NCBI GenBank assembly: GCA_023301465.1
Contig: JALZUQ010000055.1
Coordinates: forward strand, 1 to 53,683
Length of the DNA: 53,683 nucleotides
Direction: 5' to 3'
Source: Oligoflexales bacterium
GTDB taxonomy: Bacteria; Bdellovibrionota_B; Oligoflexia; Oligoflexales; JALZUQ01
In this document: positions 16,483 through 25,509 of the stretch, in pieces
Position numbering within the stretch: the stretch's first letter is position 1
How the letters are laid out: every line of letters starts with the position of its first letter
Position numbers and translations under genes: made by a program
Notes under the pieces: generated by a model
Seen by the model: only the letters and a program-made list of their open reading frames with translations
Databases searched by the model: none
What the model was told of the DNA's origin: nothing

Positions 16483-16620
16483 ACGTCTAAGGCAACCTTC
16501 ACCAATTACGTAAGGCCGCAACTTGAAATGCTAAACTGTGATTTTCCCGGTTTTTTAACAATGAAATTCTGTTATTTTTTTCAAAATTAATTTATTTGCT
16601 CACACTGTCTAGCTCCTCCT

Positions 16621-16629
16621 TGCTATAAT
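16621..16629 (+). promoter_or_regulatory. Extended -10 promoter of lon
   Basis: TGCTATAAT is a perfect extended -10 element, 54 bases before the lon start. No good -35 lies at 17 bases, which this promoter class tolerates. Confidence 0.55.
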
Positions 16630-16682
16630 TAAAGAACAGCAACAACCCAATTCATTAGTTCTCAAATTCAGGAGTGCCATAT

Positions 16683-19103
16683 ATGTCTGATGTGACCGAG
16701 CAAAATCAGAACCTTCCAACAACGCTACCTTTGTTACCTTTGAAGGACATCGTGGTTTTCCCCCACATGATTGTGCCTGTTTTTATCAATGAAGAATTGT
16801 GTATCAATGCCGTTCAAAACGCATTACAAAATGATCGAAGAATCTTCTTATCAGCCTTCCATATGTCTGGAATGATAGAAGATGGCCTTGAAAGTTCCAC
16901 GGAGCCACCGTTTGATGTGTATGATATTGGAACTATTTGTTCTGTTATGCGTACCAGAAAACTTCCAGACGGAAGGATGAAGGTTCTTGTTCAGGGGATT
17001 GAAAAAGCAACGGTTAAAACACTCGCAGAATCTTCACCTTTCCCAATGGTTGAGCTTCAAGAGGTTGAAATTCCAGAACTAACAGAAGACCTGACGCCAG
17101 AGGTTGAAGCAAGTATTCGCCTTGTACGTGAAAGCCTTGAAAAAGTCGTCGGTCTTGGAAAAGTATTGTCACCAGATATATTAATGATTCTTGAAGACGT
17201 TAGTGACCCTGCAAAATTGTCTGATCTTGTCGCTGCAAACTTAGGTCTTAAAGTTCAAGAGGCTCAAAGCATTCTTGCAATTCATAATCCGTTGGAACGA
17301 TTAAAGAAAGTTCATTATTACTTATCAAAAGAGCTAGAAGTCTATCAAATGCAAATGAAGATCCAGTCTCAAGCAAAAGAAGAGATTAATCGTTTGCAAA
17401 GAGAGCACTATCTACGTGAGCAAATTAGAGCCATACGTAGTGAACTAGGTGATTCTGAAAAAGATGATGTAGAACAATTTTGGAAAAGCCTCGAATCTAT
17501 TGATATGCCTGAGCAACCTTTGAAAGAAATTTCTAGACAGATCAAACGTTTGGAGAGAATGCATCAAGATTCAAGTGAGGCAAACCTAACAAGAACTCAT
17601 ATTGAAACTGTGCTAGCACTGCCATGGGGAAAGCATACAGATGACAACCTTGATGTTCAAAATGTTGCCGATACTTTAGAAGAAGACCATTACGGTCTAG
17701 ATAAAGTAAAAGATAGAATTCTAGAGTACCTTGCGGTTAAGCGTTTAAATAAAAATGCTAAAAGTCCCATCATCTGTTTCGTAGGACCTCCGGGAGTGGG
17801 TAAAACTTCTTTAGGTAGATCCATTGCAAAAGCAATGGGGCGAAAGTTTGAGAGAATTTCGTTTGGTGGTGTTCGTGATGAAGCAGATATCCGTGGCCAT
17901 CGTAAAACTTATGTAGGTGCATTTCCAGGCAGAATTATCAGTGCCATTAAAAAAACAGGAACCTCTAATCCTCTTATCATGCTCGATGAGTTAGATAAAT
18001 TGAGTTCAGATTTTAGGGGCGACCCAGCTTCAGCTCTTTTAGAGGTGCTTGATCCTGAGCAAAATAAAAGTTTTGTAGACCATTACCTTGGTGTGGAGTT
18101 CGACTTATCGAAAGTTATGTTTATCGCGAATGCAAATAACCTTGCAACAATACCGGGGCCTCTATTGGACCGACTAGAAGTCATTGAAATATCTGGTTAC
18201 TCAGAAGAAGAAAAGCTAGCGATTGCAGAAAAGTACCTAATTCCTAAACAGTTAAAAGAAAAAGGCTTAGGCGTTGAAAACTTTCACTTTTCTAAAGACT
18301 CTATTTCTACTTTGATCAACGACTATACTCGTGAAAGTGGGCTTCGTGGTTTAGAAAAGCAAATTGCTTCAGTGTGTAGAAAAATCGCAAGACACGTTGC
18401 AGTAGATACGCTTCCTGTAGATCGTCAAGTTCTGAATTCAGAAACAGTGCGTGATCATCTTGGTGCAAGAAAGTTTGAAAGAGAATTCTCATTTGCTGAA
18501 CCTCTCCCAGGTGTTGCATTTGGTTTGGCTTACACCAACTATGGTGGTGAGGTACTTACGGTAGAAGTAAATTTGATTCCTTCAAAAACAGGTGGTTTGA
18601 CCTTAACAGGGAGGCTAGGAGAAGTGATGAAGGAGTCTGCTCAAGCAGCTCTTAGCTATATTCGTTCTCAAGCAAATACGCTTGGAATTGATCCAGCTAT
18701 TTTAACGAGAAACGAACTACATATTCATGTGCCAGCAGGGGCAATGCCTAAAGATGGACCTTCTGCAGGAACTGCGTTGGCAACGGCAATCTTATCTGCT
18801 CTTTTAAACCAAAAGACAAAACGTGCTGTAGCGATGACGGGTGAAATCACTATTCATGGTAAAGTATTAGCAATTGGTGGTCTTCGTGAAAAAGCATTGG
18901 CTGCACGTAGAGAAGGAATTCCAAAGATCCTTATTCCAAAAAGAAACGAACCAGATTGGAAAGATCTTCCTCAGTACTTAAAGGATTCTCTAGAAGTGCA
19001 GTTTGTAAGCGACTACCATGAAGTGCTGAGTGAGTTATTTGATATCCCTCAAATCACGCTTATAGAGCAGCCGTCAATTTTCACACATAATATTGCGAGT
19101 TAA
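16683..19103 (+). CDS. lon: ATP-dependent protease Lon
   Basis: 806 residues from ATG 16683, chosen because GGAG lies 8 bases upstream; GTG 16674 overlaps that site. The order is the N-terminal LON substrate-binding domain (LPLLPLKDIVVFPHMIVPVF), a coiled-coil helical region, the AAA+ domain (Walker A GPPGVGKTS near 367, Walker B LIMLDELDK) and the serine protease domain (PKDGPSAGTALA with catalytic Ser near 694; the partner Lys lies in GLREKALAA near 736). It degrades damaged and short-lived regulatory proteins in the cytoplasm. It is followed at once by a small membrane-protein gene. Confidence 0.98.
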   Translation: MSDVTEQNQNLPTTLPLLPLKDIVVFPHMIVPVFINEELCINAVQNALQNDRRIFLSAFHMSGMIEDGLESSTEPPFDVYDIGTICSVMRTRKLPDGRMKVLVQGIEKATVKTLAESSPFPMVELQEVEIPELTEDLTPEVEASIRLVRESLEKVVGLGKVLSPDILMILEDVSDPAKLSDLVAANLGLKVQEAQSILAIHNPLERLKKVHYYLSKELEVYQMQMKIQSQAKEEINRLQREHYLREQIRAIRSELGDSEKDDVEQFWKSLESIDMPEQPLKEISRQIKRLERMHQDSSEANLTRTHIETVLALPWGKHTDDNLDVQNVADTLEEDHYGLDKVKDRILEYLAVKRLNKNAKSPIICFVGPPGVGKTSLGRSIAKAMGRKFERISFGGVRDEADIRGHRKTYVGAFPGRIISAIKKTGTSNPLIMLDELDKLSSDFRGDPASALLEVLDPEQNKSFVDHYLGVEFDLSKVMFIANANNLATIPGPLLDRLEVIEISGYSEEEKLAIAEKYLIPKQLKEKGLGVENFHFSKDSISTLINDYTRESGLRGLEKQIASVCRKIARHVAVDTLPVDRQVLNSETVRDHLGARKFEREFSFAEPLPGVAFGLAYTNYGGEVLTVEVNLIPSKTGGLTLTGRLGEVMKESAQAALSYIRSQANTLGIDPAILTRNELHIHVPAGAMPKDGPSAGTALATAILSALLNQKTKRAVAMTGEITIHGKVLAIGGLREKALAARREGIPKILIPKRNEPDWKDLPQYLKDSLEVQFVSDYHEVLSELFDIPQITLIEQPSIFTHNIAS

Positions 19104-19366
19104 TGATGTCAGGTGGATTAGTGCTCATTCTTAAGTTTTTATTGGCAGGTGTTATCTGGTTCTACATCTTCTCGTTGATGGTGAGTGGAAAGAATGTGCT
19201 GACGCATGTGCAGGTGATGAAAAACAAGAACCCGGCGATCCAGAAAATTGAGGGCCGTGTAGAGTCTAAAATTGCAAAAATCAAAGAAAAATTAGGGGTT
19301 TCTACTCCCCCTGAACCGCCTGTTAAAATGCCAAATGTCACGAAAAAGAAGACTAAGAAATTCTAG
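19103..19366 (+). CDS. Small membrane-anchored basic protein
   Basis: 87 residues starting within the lon stop codon (ATG 19103, or ATG 19106), so it is coupled to lon. One transmembrane helix (about 7-27) is followed by a cytoplasmic amphipathic, Lys-rich part (KIEGRVESKIAKIKEKLG) and a Pro/Lys tail ending KKKTKKF. I recognise no family. The coupling to lon could mean a membrane-linked role in proteolysis, but that rests only on position. Confidence 0.6.
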   Translation: MMSGGLVLILKFLLAGVIWFYIFSLMVSGKNVLTHVQVMKNKNPAIQKIEGRVESKIAKIKEKLGVSTPPEPPVKMPNVTKKKTKKF

Positions 19367-19394
19367 AACTTTATAAATTGCCTAAATAATGTAT

Positions 19395-19428
19395 AACTCC
19401 AGAGTCAGCCAAACTTTGGAGTTTTTTT
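19395..19428 (+). terminator. Terminator-like hairpin covering the def ribosome binding site
   Basis: AACTCCA (19395-19401) pairs with TGGAGTT (19417-19423), and a T run continues to base 19428, directly before the def ATG at 19429. The GGAG inside the 3' arm (19418-19421) is also the only Shine-Dalgarno sequence available to def, 7 bases from its start. It may be an intrinsic terminator, a translation-blocking hairpin, or both. Confidence 0.55.
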
Positions 19429-19968
19429 ATGGCAGTACTAGAAGTTGTAGAGTTTCCAGCAAAGGTTCTCGAAACAAAATCACCAGAAGTCACCGTATTC
19501 GACGATGAACTACGTCAGTTTGTAAGCGATATGCACGAGACCATGGATGATGCAAATGGTATTGGGCTAGCCGCAAACCAGGTTGATCAATTACGTCGTA
19601 TCTTTGTGATCCATATACCTCTTGACCAAGAACGCTACGATGAAAAAGATGAGCCTAAGCAGCCTTGGCACAATAAGCGTTACACATTTATTAATCCAGT
19701 GATCACTAAAAAAGCTGGAAAGATTAGTTGGCAAGAAGGTTGTTTAAGTTTTCCAGAAATATTTGATTTTGTAAATCGAAGTGCTGAAGTGTGGGTAGAC
19801 GCATTTGATGAAAACGGCGAAAAGTTTTCGGTGCATGCAACGGGGCTTTTCTCTGTTTGTATTCAGCATGAGTTGGATCATATTGATGGGATTGTCTTTA
19901 TTAACAGAATGTCACGCCTTAAATCATCACTGATCAAAAAGAAAATTGCACGTAAGGGTCAAATGTAA
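19429..19968 (+). CDS. def: Peptide deformylase
   Basis: 179 residues. It removes the formyl group from nascent N-terminal methionine. The three metal-site motifs are present: GIGLAANQV (motif 1, with Asn where Pro is usual), EGCLSFPE (Cys ligand) and QHELDHIDG (two His ligands and catalytic Glu). An insertion of about ten residues (DQERYDEKDEPKQPWHNKRY) precedes the FINP strand. The stop overlaps the rpe start by one base. Its ribosome binding site lies within a hairpin. fmt, the usual partner, is not in the window. Confidence 0.96.
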   Translation: MAVLEVVEFPAKVLETKSPEVTVFDDELRQFVSDMHETMDDANGIGLAANQVDQLRRIFVIHIPLDQERYDEKDEPKQPWHNKRYTFINPVITKKAGKISWQEGCLSFPEIFDFVNRSAEVWVDAFDENGEKFSVHATGLFSVCIQHELDHIDGIVFINRMSRLKSSLIKKKIARKGQM

Positions 19969-20603
19969 TGACAATTATTGCTCCTTCATTATTAAGTGCT
20001 TCACCTATGCATATGGCAAGAGATATTGAGGCGGTAGAAAAAGCCGGAGCTGATTGGCATCATGTGGATGTGATGGATGGGCATTTCGTTCCAAACCTTA
20101 CTTATGGACCGCCTTTTATTAAATCATTAAAGCAAACAGCAAGTGTTCCACTGGATGTTCATATTATGGTTTCAAATCCTGATGAAACAGCGAAGCGTTT
20201 TTTAGATGCAGGTGCAGACTATTTAACATTTCATATTGAGGCTGCAAAAAACCCAGAAACAATCATATCCGAAATCAAATCAGCAGGTGCAAAGGCGGGT
20301 ATATCTCTTAACCCAGATACGCCTGTTGCAGATATCTTGCCATTTTTAGGTTCTTTGGATCTTGTTTTAGTTATGTCTGTGTATCCGGGTTTTGGTGGGC
20401 AAAAATTTATTCCAAACGCTATAGAAAAAGTAAAAAAAATAAGAGAAGTCTCGGGTGACTCTTTGATGATATCTGTAGACGGAGGCGTAAACGACTTAAC
20501 AGCAAAGCAAGTAAGAAATGTTGGTGCGAATGTCTTGGTGGCTGGAAGCTATGTTTACGGTAACAGTAATATGAAAACAGCGATAGAGTCGCTAAGAGGT
20601 TAA
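19968..20603 (+). CDS. rpe: Ribulose-phosphate 3-epimerase
   Basis: 211 residues, a TIM barrel of the usual length. It interconverts ribulose 5-phosphate and xylulose 5-phosphate in the pentose phosphate pathway. Signatures: APSLLSASPMHMARDIEAVE, HHVDVMDGHFVPNLTYGP (metal His/Asp), DVHIMVSNP, FHIEAA, VMSVYPGFGGQKFIP and ISVDGGVN. The start overlaps the def stop, so translation is coupled. Confidence 0.97.
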   Translation: MTIIAPSLLSASPMHMARDIEAVEKAGADWHHVDVMDGHFVPNLTYGPPFIKSLKQTASVPLDVHIMVSNPDETAKRFLDAGADYLTFHIEAAKNPETIISEIKSAGAKAGISLNPDTPVADILPFLGSLDLVLVMSVYPGFGGQKFIPNAIEKVKKIREVSGDSLMISVDGGVNDLTAKQVRNVGANVLVAGSYVYGNSNMKTAIESLRG

Positions 20604-20606
20604 TCA

Positions 20607-22148
20607 ATGTCAGGTGTTTTTCGTTTAGGTGTAGACTCTTTTTGTTCTCGCTCTTTGTCCAAAGTTATTTTGGGTAAAAAACCATATGAAGTAGAAGGTG
20701 CAACCTATAAAAAAATAGCAAAACTTCGCGAAGAAGTGGAGCGTATTGCAGAAGAAAGCAAATCTGTTTACGGTGTGAATACTGGATTTGGTTATTTGTC
20801 TGATGTTCAAATTTCTCCCTCAGATATAAAGACTCTTCAAGTAAATTTTTTACGATCACATGCTTGTGGTGTCGGTGATCCTATTCGGCCTAGTGTTGTA
20901 AAGGGTATGATGCTTACAAAAGCTCATCAGTTTTTGATGGGTCACTCTGGAGTAAGTGTTGAGCTTGTGGATCATATTCTTAAATTTATTGAACTTGATT
21001 TAATCCCTTATACACCTCGTCAAGGTAGCGTAGGGGCAAGTGGTGATCTTGCTCCTTTATCTCACATTGGGTTGACTTTGATAGGGGAAGGAGCTTTTTT
21101 ACAAGACGGAAAAAAAGTAAATGCAAAAGAAGTATTGGATCAACATGGGATTAAGCCAATAAGCCTAAGAGCTAAAGAGGGCTTGTCTCTTGCAAATGGC
21201 ACTCACTATATGGCTGTCTCAGCGGCCTTGCTGTTAGAGCAGTGCCGAAAGTTAATTCAAGCTTCTGAAGTCGTGGCAGCTCTTTCCTTGGATGCTTTCA
21301 GGGGTTCTATGGCTGCTTTTGATGAAAGAGTTCATATTGCCAGAAATCAAACAGGTCAAATGAAGACTGCAGCAAATATTAGAAAAATTTTTGCAAGCGG
21401 CCCTGATGAGATCATGGATTCACATAAAAACTGCGGTAAAATTCAAGACCCTTATAGTTATCGTTGTTTTGCTCAGGTAGCAGGATCAGCGAGAGACGCA
21501 CTGCGTTTTTGTGAAGATGTCATTAATCGTGAATTAAATAGTGCTACAGACAATCCGTTAATGTTTGAGAATATGGATTTTATCAGTGGAGGAAACTTTC
21601 ACGGTCAACCTATTGCGATGGCTTTAGATTTTCTTGCAATTGCAATGGCAGAGATAGGGAACATTTCTGAGAGAAGAATTGAAAAACTAACCATTCCGCA
21701 CTTAAGTGGTTTACCTGCGTTTCTTGTAAAGAAAAATGAGGGTTTAAACTCAGGGTTTATGATTGCCCATTATACGGCTTCATCATTAGTGGCAGATAAT
21801 AAACTTCATGCACAGCCTGCTTCTGTCGATTCTATTCCCACAAGTGCGAATAAAGAAGATCATGTTTCAATGGGGCCCAACTCAGTCCATCAGCTAGAAC
21901 GACTTTTAGCAAATCTCAAAAATATTCTGTCTATTGAGGCTTTGGCTGCATGCCAAGGAATAGACTTACTGGCTCCGCTTAAACCTAATCCAGCACTACA
22001 AAGTGCCTATACTATGGTAAGAGAGATTTCTGCGACTCTAGAAGATGACCGCTCTCTCTCAGAAGAGATTGAGGAACTAGGGCGTCATATACAAGAGGGA
22101 CGTCTCGTGGATGCACTGACTATGGTGGATTTAGGGGATGAATTCTAA
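20607..22148 (+). CDS. hutH: Histidine ammonia-lyase
   Basis: 513 residues. It converts histidine to urocanate. The Ala-Ser-Gly triad that forms the MIO cofactor is in GSVGASGDLAPLSHIG (about 145-147). VYGVNTGFGYLSDV, the Ser-His pair in LRSHACGVGDP that favours histidine over aromatic substrates, NGTHYM and TSANKEDHVSMGP also match HutH. An AGAGG site lies ahead of ATG 20607, three bases after rpe. No hutU, hutI or hutG is nearby, so it is either a partial pathway or has its partners elsewhere. Confidence 0.9.
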   Translation: MSGVFRLGVDSFCSRSLSKVILGKKPYEVEGATYKKIAKLREEVERIAEESKSVYGVNTGFGYLSDVQISPSDIKTLQVNFLRSHACGVGDPIRPSVVKGMMLTKAHQFLMGHSGVSVELVDHILKFIELDLIPYTPRQGSVGASGDLAPLSHIGLTLIGEGAFLQDGKKVNAKEVLDQHGIKPISLRAKEGLSLANGTHYMAVSAALLLEQCRKLIQASEVVAALSLDAFRGSMAAFDERVHIARNQTGQMKTAANIRKIFASGPDEIMDSHKNCGKIQDPYSYRCFAQVAGSARDALRFCEDVINRELNSATDNPLMFENMDFISGGNFHGQPIAMALDFLAIAMAEIGNISERRIEKLTIPHLSGLPAFLVKKNEGLNSGFMIAHYTASSLVADNKLHAQPASVDSIPTSANKEDHVSMGPNSVHQLERLLANLKNILSIEALAACQGIDLLAPLKPNPALQSAYTMVREISATLEDDRSLSEEIEELGRHIQEGRLVDALTMVDLGDEF

Positions 22149-22172
22149 GGAAGAATCTTTTAGAATAAATAT

Positions 22173-22547
22173 ATGAAATACTTCTTCATTTTTAGTTCGT
22201 TATTTTGTTTGCAACTTGCTCCAAGTGCGGGTACTCAAAGTTTTATAGGTGTTCAAGTCACAAAGGTGAACTGTGATCTACAAGTTTGTATACTTACCTT
22301 GAAATCCGATCATCAGAAACTATCCATTGCAATTAAAAGTAAGGACTTATCTTTTAAAGTTGGTGAGACTTTATGGGTTAATAATTTAAAGTTTATGAAC
22401 CATAGCACAGGTGTCTTAGCTGCTTTAAATTTACGTTTACCTAATAGTAAAATGGTTTTTCCATTGATTGCAGTTTCAAAGCAAAAGATTCAAGCAAAGT
22501 CTTTTCTTCGCCAGCATCACCCTTCATCTGATTATCTATTATTTTGA
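22173..22547 (+). CDS. Small exported protein, unknown
   Basis: 124 residues with a Sec signal (MKYFFIFSSLFCLQLAPSAG, cleavage near residue 20). The mature part is a beta-rich domain with a Cys pair (VNCDLQVC) that could form a disulfide in the periplasm. I recognise no family. It follows hutH closely and its stop overlaps the TTG start of the rhomboid gene, so it belongs to that transcript. Confidence 0.6.
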   Translation: MKYFFIFSSLFCLQLAPSAGTQSFIGVQVTKVNCDLQVCILTLKSDHQKLSIAIKSKDLSFKVGETLWVNNLKFMNHSTGVLAALNLRLPNSKMVFPLIAVSKQKIQAKSFLRQHHPSSDYLLF

Positions 22548-23662
22548 GTAGGACCGATCACGAATTTGGAACAAGGTTTCCACCTCAAGGGCAACCAACA
22601 GGTTTGAGGTACTTTCTTGGTACCGTTTCTGGTTGGATTATTATCATTAATACGATTGTTTTTTTGGCTATGACGATCATGAGTTGCTTTGATCCTGATA
22701 CATGGAAGCTTAACTTTGGTTGGGATGTTCTGTTTTTTCCGAGAGAGTGGGTCATCGTTTACTCTGGTGCAATGTCTATTTCACATATTGTAGAAGGTGA
22801 GTGGTGGCGTTTTTTTACGCCTATGTTTATTCACATTGGATTAATTCATTTTGTCTTTAACACCTTAGGTGTTTATTACATTGGTTATCAGCTTGAGAAG
22901 GTTGTGGGCAAAACAGGCTTTGTTCTTATTTATTTGGTGTCGGGCGTGTTTGGTACCATCGTTAGTGCTAACTTCAATTTAAAGTATAGTGCAGGTGCGT
23001 CAGGGGCTATTTTTGGACTGTTAGGCTTAGGTCTCTACCTAGAAGTTATCTTGCGAAAGCACCTTAAGATGCTTACGGGTGATGCTGTAAGAGTTCGTGG
23101 TGTTTTTGGTTCGATGATTGTTATCAACTTCTTACTTGGTTTCTTTGTTCCTGTGATTGATAACGCAGCTCACTTTGGTGGGTGGGTTGGTGGAATCTTG
23201 ATGTCATATGGGTTTTATAAGTATTTCGGAACAAAGTTTAACCCTCCCGTTAAGAAGACAGCCTTGTTGGTTTTTTTATTGCTATTTATTTTAAGTTTTG
23301 CAGGGATATATAGAGCTTCACAAAAAGAGATTGCTTTAAAGAGATTTGGAAACACGTCACAAGAGCTTGTGCAAGGCATGATTGAAAACGGACTCGACAT
23401 GGATCAAGCAAGGTTTGTGTATTACTACACAGAAAAAATGAAAAATATCGATCCTATGGATAATGAAGTTTGGTTTTTAAGGGGGCAGCTGTTTTCTTTA
23501 GATTTAGATTTTGAGCGTGCTATTCAAGAGTTTAGGGTTGTTGTAAGAGATCCAAAGTACCGTGAAAAAATCGAAAGTTTCATCTCAAAACTTGATGGAA
23601 AGAACCTTGAAAGCTGGAAGCTTAAACAGTTTATTGGTTTATATCCTTCAGGTGTTGAATAA
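22544..23662 (+). CDS. Rhomboid family intramembrane serine protease
   Basis: 372 residues with about six transmembrane helices in the first 250. The catalytic dyad is visible: Ser in AGASGAIFGLLG (near 155) and His in NAAHFGGWVGG (near 210); the oxyanion region HIGLIHFVFNTLGVYYIG also fits. The C-terminal 110 residues are cytoplasmic or periplasmic and helical, with a TPR-like MDNEVWFLRGQLFSLDLDFERAIQEF segment. The start is TTG 22544, overlapping the previous stop (TTGA), with no clear ribosome binding site. Its 3' end overlaps the converging aroE by 32 bases. Confidence 0.9.
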   Translation: MSRTDHEFGTRFPPQGQPTGLRYFLGTVSGWIIIINTIVFLAMTIMSCFDPDTWKLNFGWDVLFFPREWVIVYSGAMSISHIVEGEWWRFFTPMFIHIGLIHFVFNTLGVYYIGYQLEKVVGKTGFVLIYLVSGVFGTIVSANFNLKYSAGASGAIFGLLGLGLYLEVILRKHLKMLTGDAVRVRGVFGSMIVINFLLGFFVPVIDNAAHFGGWVGGILMSYGFYKYFGTKFNPPVKKTALLVFLLLFILSFAGIYRASQKEIALKRFGNTSQELVQGMIENGLDMDQARFVYYYTEKMKNIDPMDNEVWFLRGQLFSLDLDFERAIQEFRVVVRDPKYREKIESFISKLDGKNLESWKLKQFIGLYPSGVE

Positions 23663-24470
23663 TTGTCTGTGTTTCAAGTGTTTTTTTCCACCAAAGTCGT
23701 TGTGATTCTCTGGCTTGTTCTATAAGTAAAGTTAACCCATCTATACATTGCATTTGCTGAGTAAGTAGCTCAAATATTTTTGTGCGTTTGCTTCCATAGT
23801 TTGAGTCTATAAAAACTGCATTTTTAAACGTTGAGAGTGAAGAAAAATATTGCTCTAGTGGTGTAAATGGTTCATTAGAGCTTGTTGCGTGTAAAATTAC
23901 AGATGGTTTTTCTTTGTCTAAATCAGAAAGTTCACGACCTTGATCCATGATTAAATTTGATACGCCCTCTAAGTCTTGAATTTTTTTTCTGGTAATGCAA
24001 GTGATGTCCAAATGTGGGTGATGATCACGCATGAATTTCATAATAGAATACGCGAATCCACCTCCACCGAAGACAATGAGCTGTTTTAGTTCTTGAGTAG
24101 AGATAGAATAGTTATCAAGTACTTTTATAAATCCGATACAGTCAGTATTGGTGGTTTGTTGGTTTCCAAAAATAGTATTCACAGGAACTTCAGATCCAAG
24201 TTTTTTGGCGGTTAACCACTTGTATGGTTTGGTGATATTAAGACCTTTCATACCTAAGGTACGACGGTCTTCCATAAATTCATCAAATTCATGGGGAGGA
24301 ACATCTAGAAGTTTATATATTCCATGAATGCCAAGAGAATCCATTACGAATTGATGAATATGGGGAGAAAGCGAGTATGATATTTGGTGTCCGAGCAAAC
24401 CGTACTGGGGCAAAGAGTCTTGAAAGACGTCTTTCCAGTAGTGATTTGTGGTGACAGACTCTTTTTTCAT
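23631..24470 (-). CDS. aroE: Shikimate dehydrogenase
   Basis: 279 residues from ATG 24470 (AGGA just upstream; TTG 24473 is adjacent). It reduces 3-dehydroshikimate with NADPH in aromatic amino-acid synthesis. YGLLGHQISYSLSPHIHQF is the substrate-binding Ser motif, GLNITKPYKW holds the catalytic Lys near 80, NTDCIGF the catalytic Asp, and IVFGGGGFAYSIM the nucleotide fold. Several positions depart from consensus (HQISYSLSP instead of GxPxxHSLSP, NTDCIGF instead of NTDGxGF), so it is a divergent AroE. It ends inside the rhomboid gene. Confidence 0.82.
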   Translation of the reverse strand: MKKESVTTNHYWKDVFQDSLPQYGLLGHQISYSLSPHIHQFVMDSLGIHGIYKLLDVPPHEFDEFMEDRRTLGMKGLNITKPYKWLTAKKLGSEVPVNTIFGNQQTTNTDCIGFIKVLDNYSISTQELKQLIVFGGGGFAYSIMKFMRDHHPHLDITCITRKKIQDLEGVSNLIMDQGRELSDLDKEKPSVILHATSSNEPFTPLEQYFSSLSTFKNAVFIDSNYGSKRTKIFELLTQQMQCIDGLTLLIEQARESQRLWWKKTLETQTIIQHLKDINQ

Positions 24471-24555
24471 CAAATCCTGCAGTGAATTTCATAAGAAGAC
24501 TAACACGACCATAGGGTAATGTTGAAAGTAAAAGCGATTCAATGTAGAAAATACC

Positions 24556-25509
24556 ATGTTATTTAAAATGAAATTTCAAGAATTACGCAAATCTAAGGCT
24601 GTTGAAAAAACAATCGTCATGGGGAATTTTGACGGTTTCCATAAAGGTCATATGCATTTGATTTCTACTGCGAAATCTCAAGCGGATAAATTTGGTCACT
24701 CTCTTAACTTAGTTACTTTTAACCCTCACCCTCACCAGTATTTTTCTAGGCTTGATCATGGTTTGCTTTGCACTCATGAAATGAAACAAAACCTAGCTAA
24801 GGAAGTAGGCTTTGACGGGATCTATGTCATTGAGTTTGATGAAACCCTGGCGTCTATGGAGCCGGTAGAGTTTGTAAAAAATTTAAAAGAAGCAATTCAA
24901 CCATCCTCAATTTTTGTAGGAAACAACTTTTTTTATGGCAAAGCCCGGAGGGGAAGCACTCTCACTTTGAGAGAGGATGCCGCTAAGTATGATATGAAAG
25001 TTGCTGTAGTAGATCTTGAGGTTTCTGACCATGATTCAATTTCAAGCTCTTTGATAAGAGGTCTTTTAGTTAAAGGCGAATTTGATCGAGCAAGTAAGCT
25101 TCTTGGAAGAGAGTTCGTGTATTTGGCAAAGTGTGAAAAAGGCAAGGCGATTGGCCGAGAGATGGGTTTTCCAACCATGAACCTGCAAAACGATCATCAG
25201 CTTATGCCTGAAAATGGGGTTTATGCTGGCAGGGTCATTCTTAATCCTCAAGGTTTTTTTGCAGATGTTATTTCACAAAAAAAATATAAAGCAGTCATTA
25301 ATATCGGCCATAGGCCTTCATTTAACTTTTCGCCGAAACCCATCATAGAAGCTCATGTTTTTGATGGTTCATTTGAGTCTGTTCAACAATATGGTCAAGC
25401 TATTGGGGTTGTTTTCAAGAAAAAAATAAGAGAAGAAATTAAATTTTCATCAAGAGAAGAGCTTATGGCTCAAATTCAAATTGATATCAAAGAAGCTTCT
25501 TATGTCTAG
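24556..25509 (+). CDS. ribF: Bifunctional riboflavin kinase / FAD synthetase
   Basis: 317 residues. The N-terminal FAD synthetase half has MGNFDGFHKGHMHLI (nucleotidyltransferase HxGH-like motif near 23-32) and NNFFYGKARRGS. The riboflavin kinase half has GREMGFPTMNL near 203, NGVYAGRV and VINIGHRPSF. It makes FMN and FAD from riboflavin. ATG 24556 or 24568 could start; neither has a strong ribosome binding site. The 3' end overlaps the next start. Confidence 0.95.
   Translation: MLFKMKFQELRKSKAVEKTIVMGNFDGFHKGHMHLISTAKSQADKFGHSLNLVTFNPHPHQYFSRLDHGLLCTHEMKQNLAKEVGFDGIYVIEFDETLASMEPVEFVKNLKEAIQPSSIFVGNNFFYGKARRGSTLTLREDAAKYDMKVAVVDLEVSDHDSISSSLIRGLLVKGEFDRASKLLGREFVYLAKCEKGKAIGREMGFPTMNLQNDHQLMPENGVYAGRVILNPQGFFADVISQKKYKAVINIGHRPSFNFSPKPIIEAHVFDGSFESVQQYGQAIGVVFKKKIREEIKFSSREELMAQIQIDIKEASYV

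Noticed and set aside
20607-22148. Tyrosine or phenylalanine ammonia-lyase
   Set aside because: The selectivity pair reads Ser-His in LRSHACGVGDP, as in histidine ammonia-lyases, not the His-Leu or Phe-Leu pairs of the aromatic enzymes.
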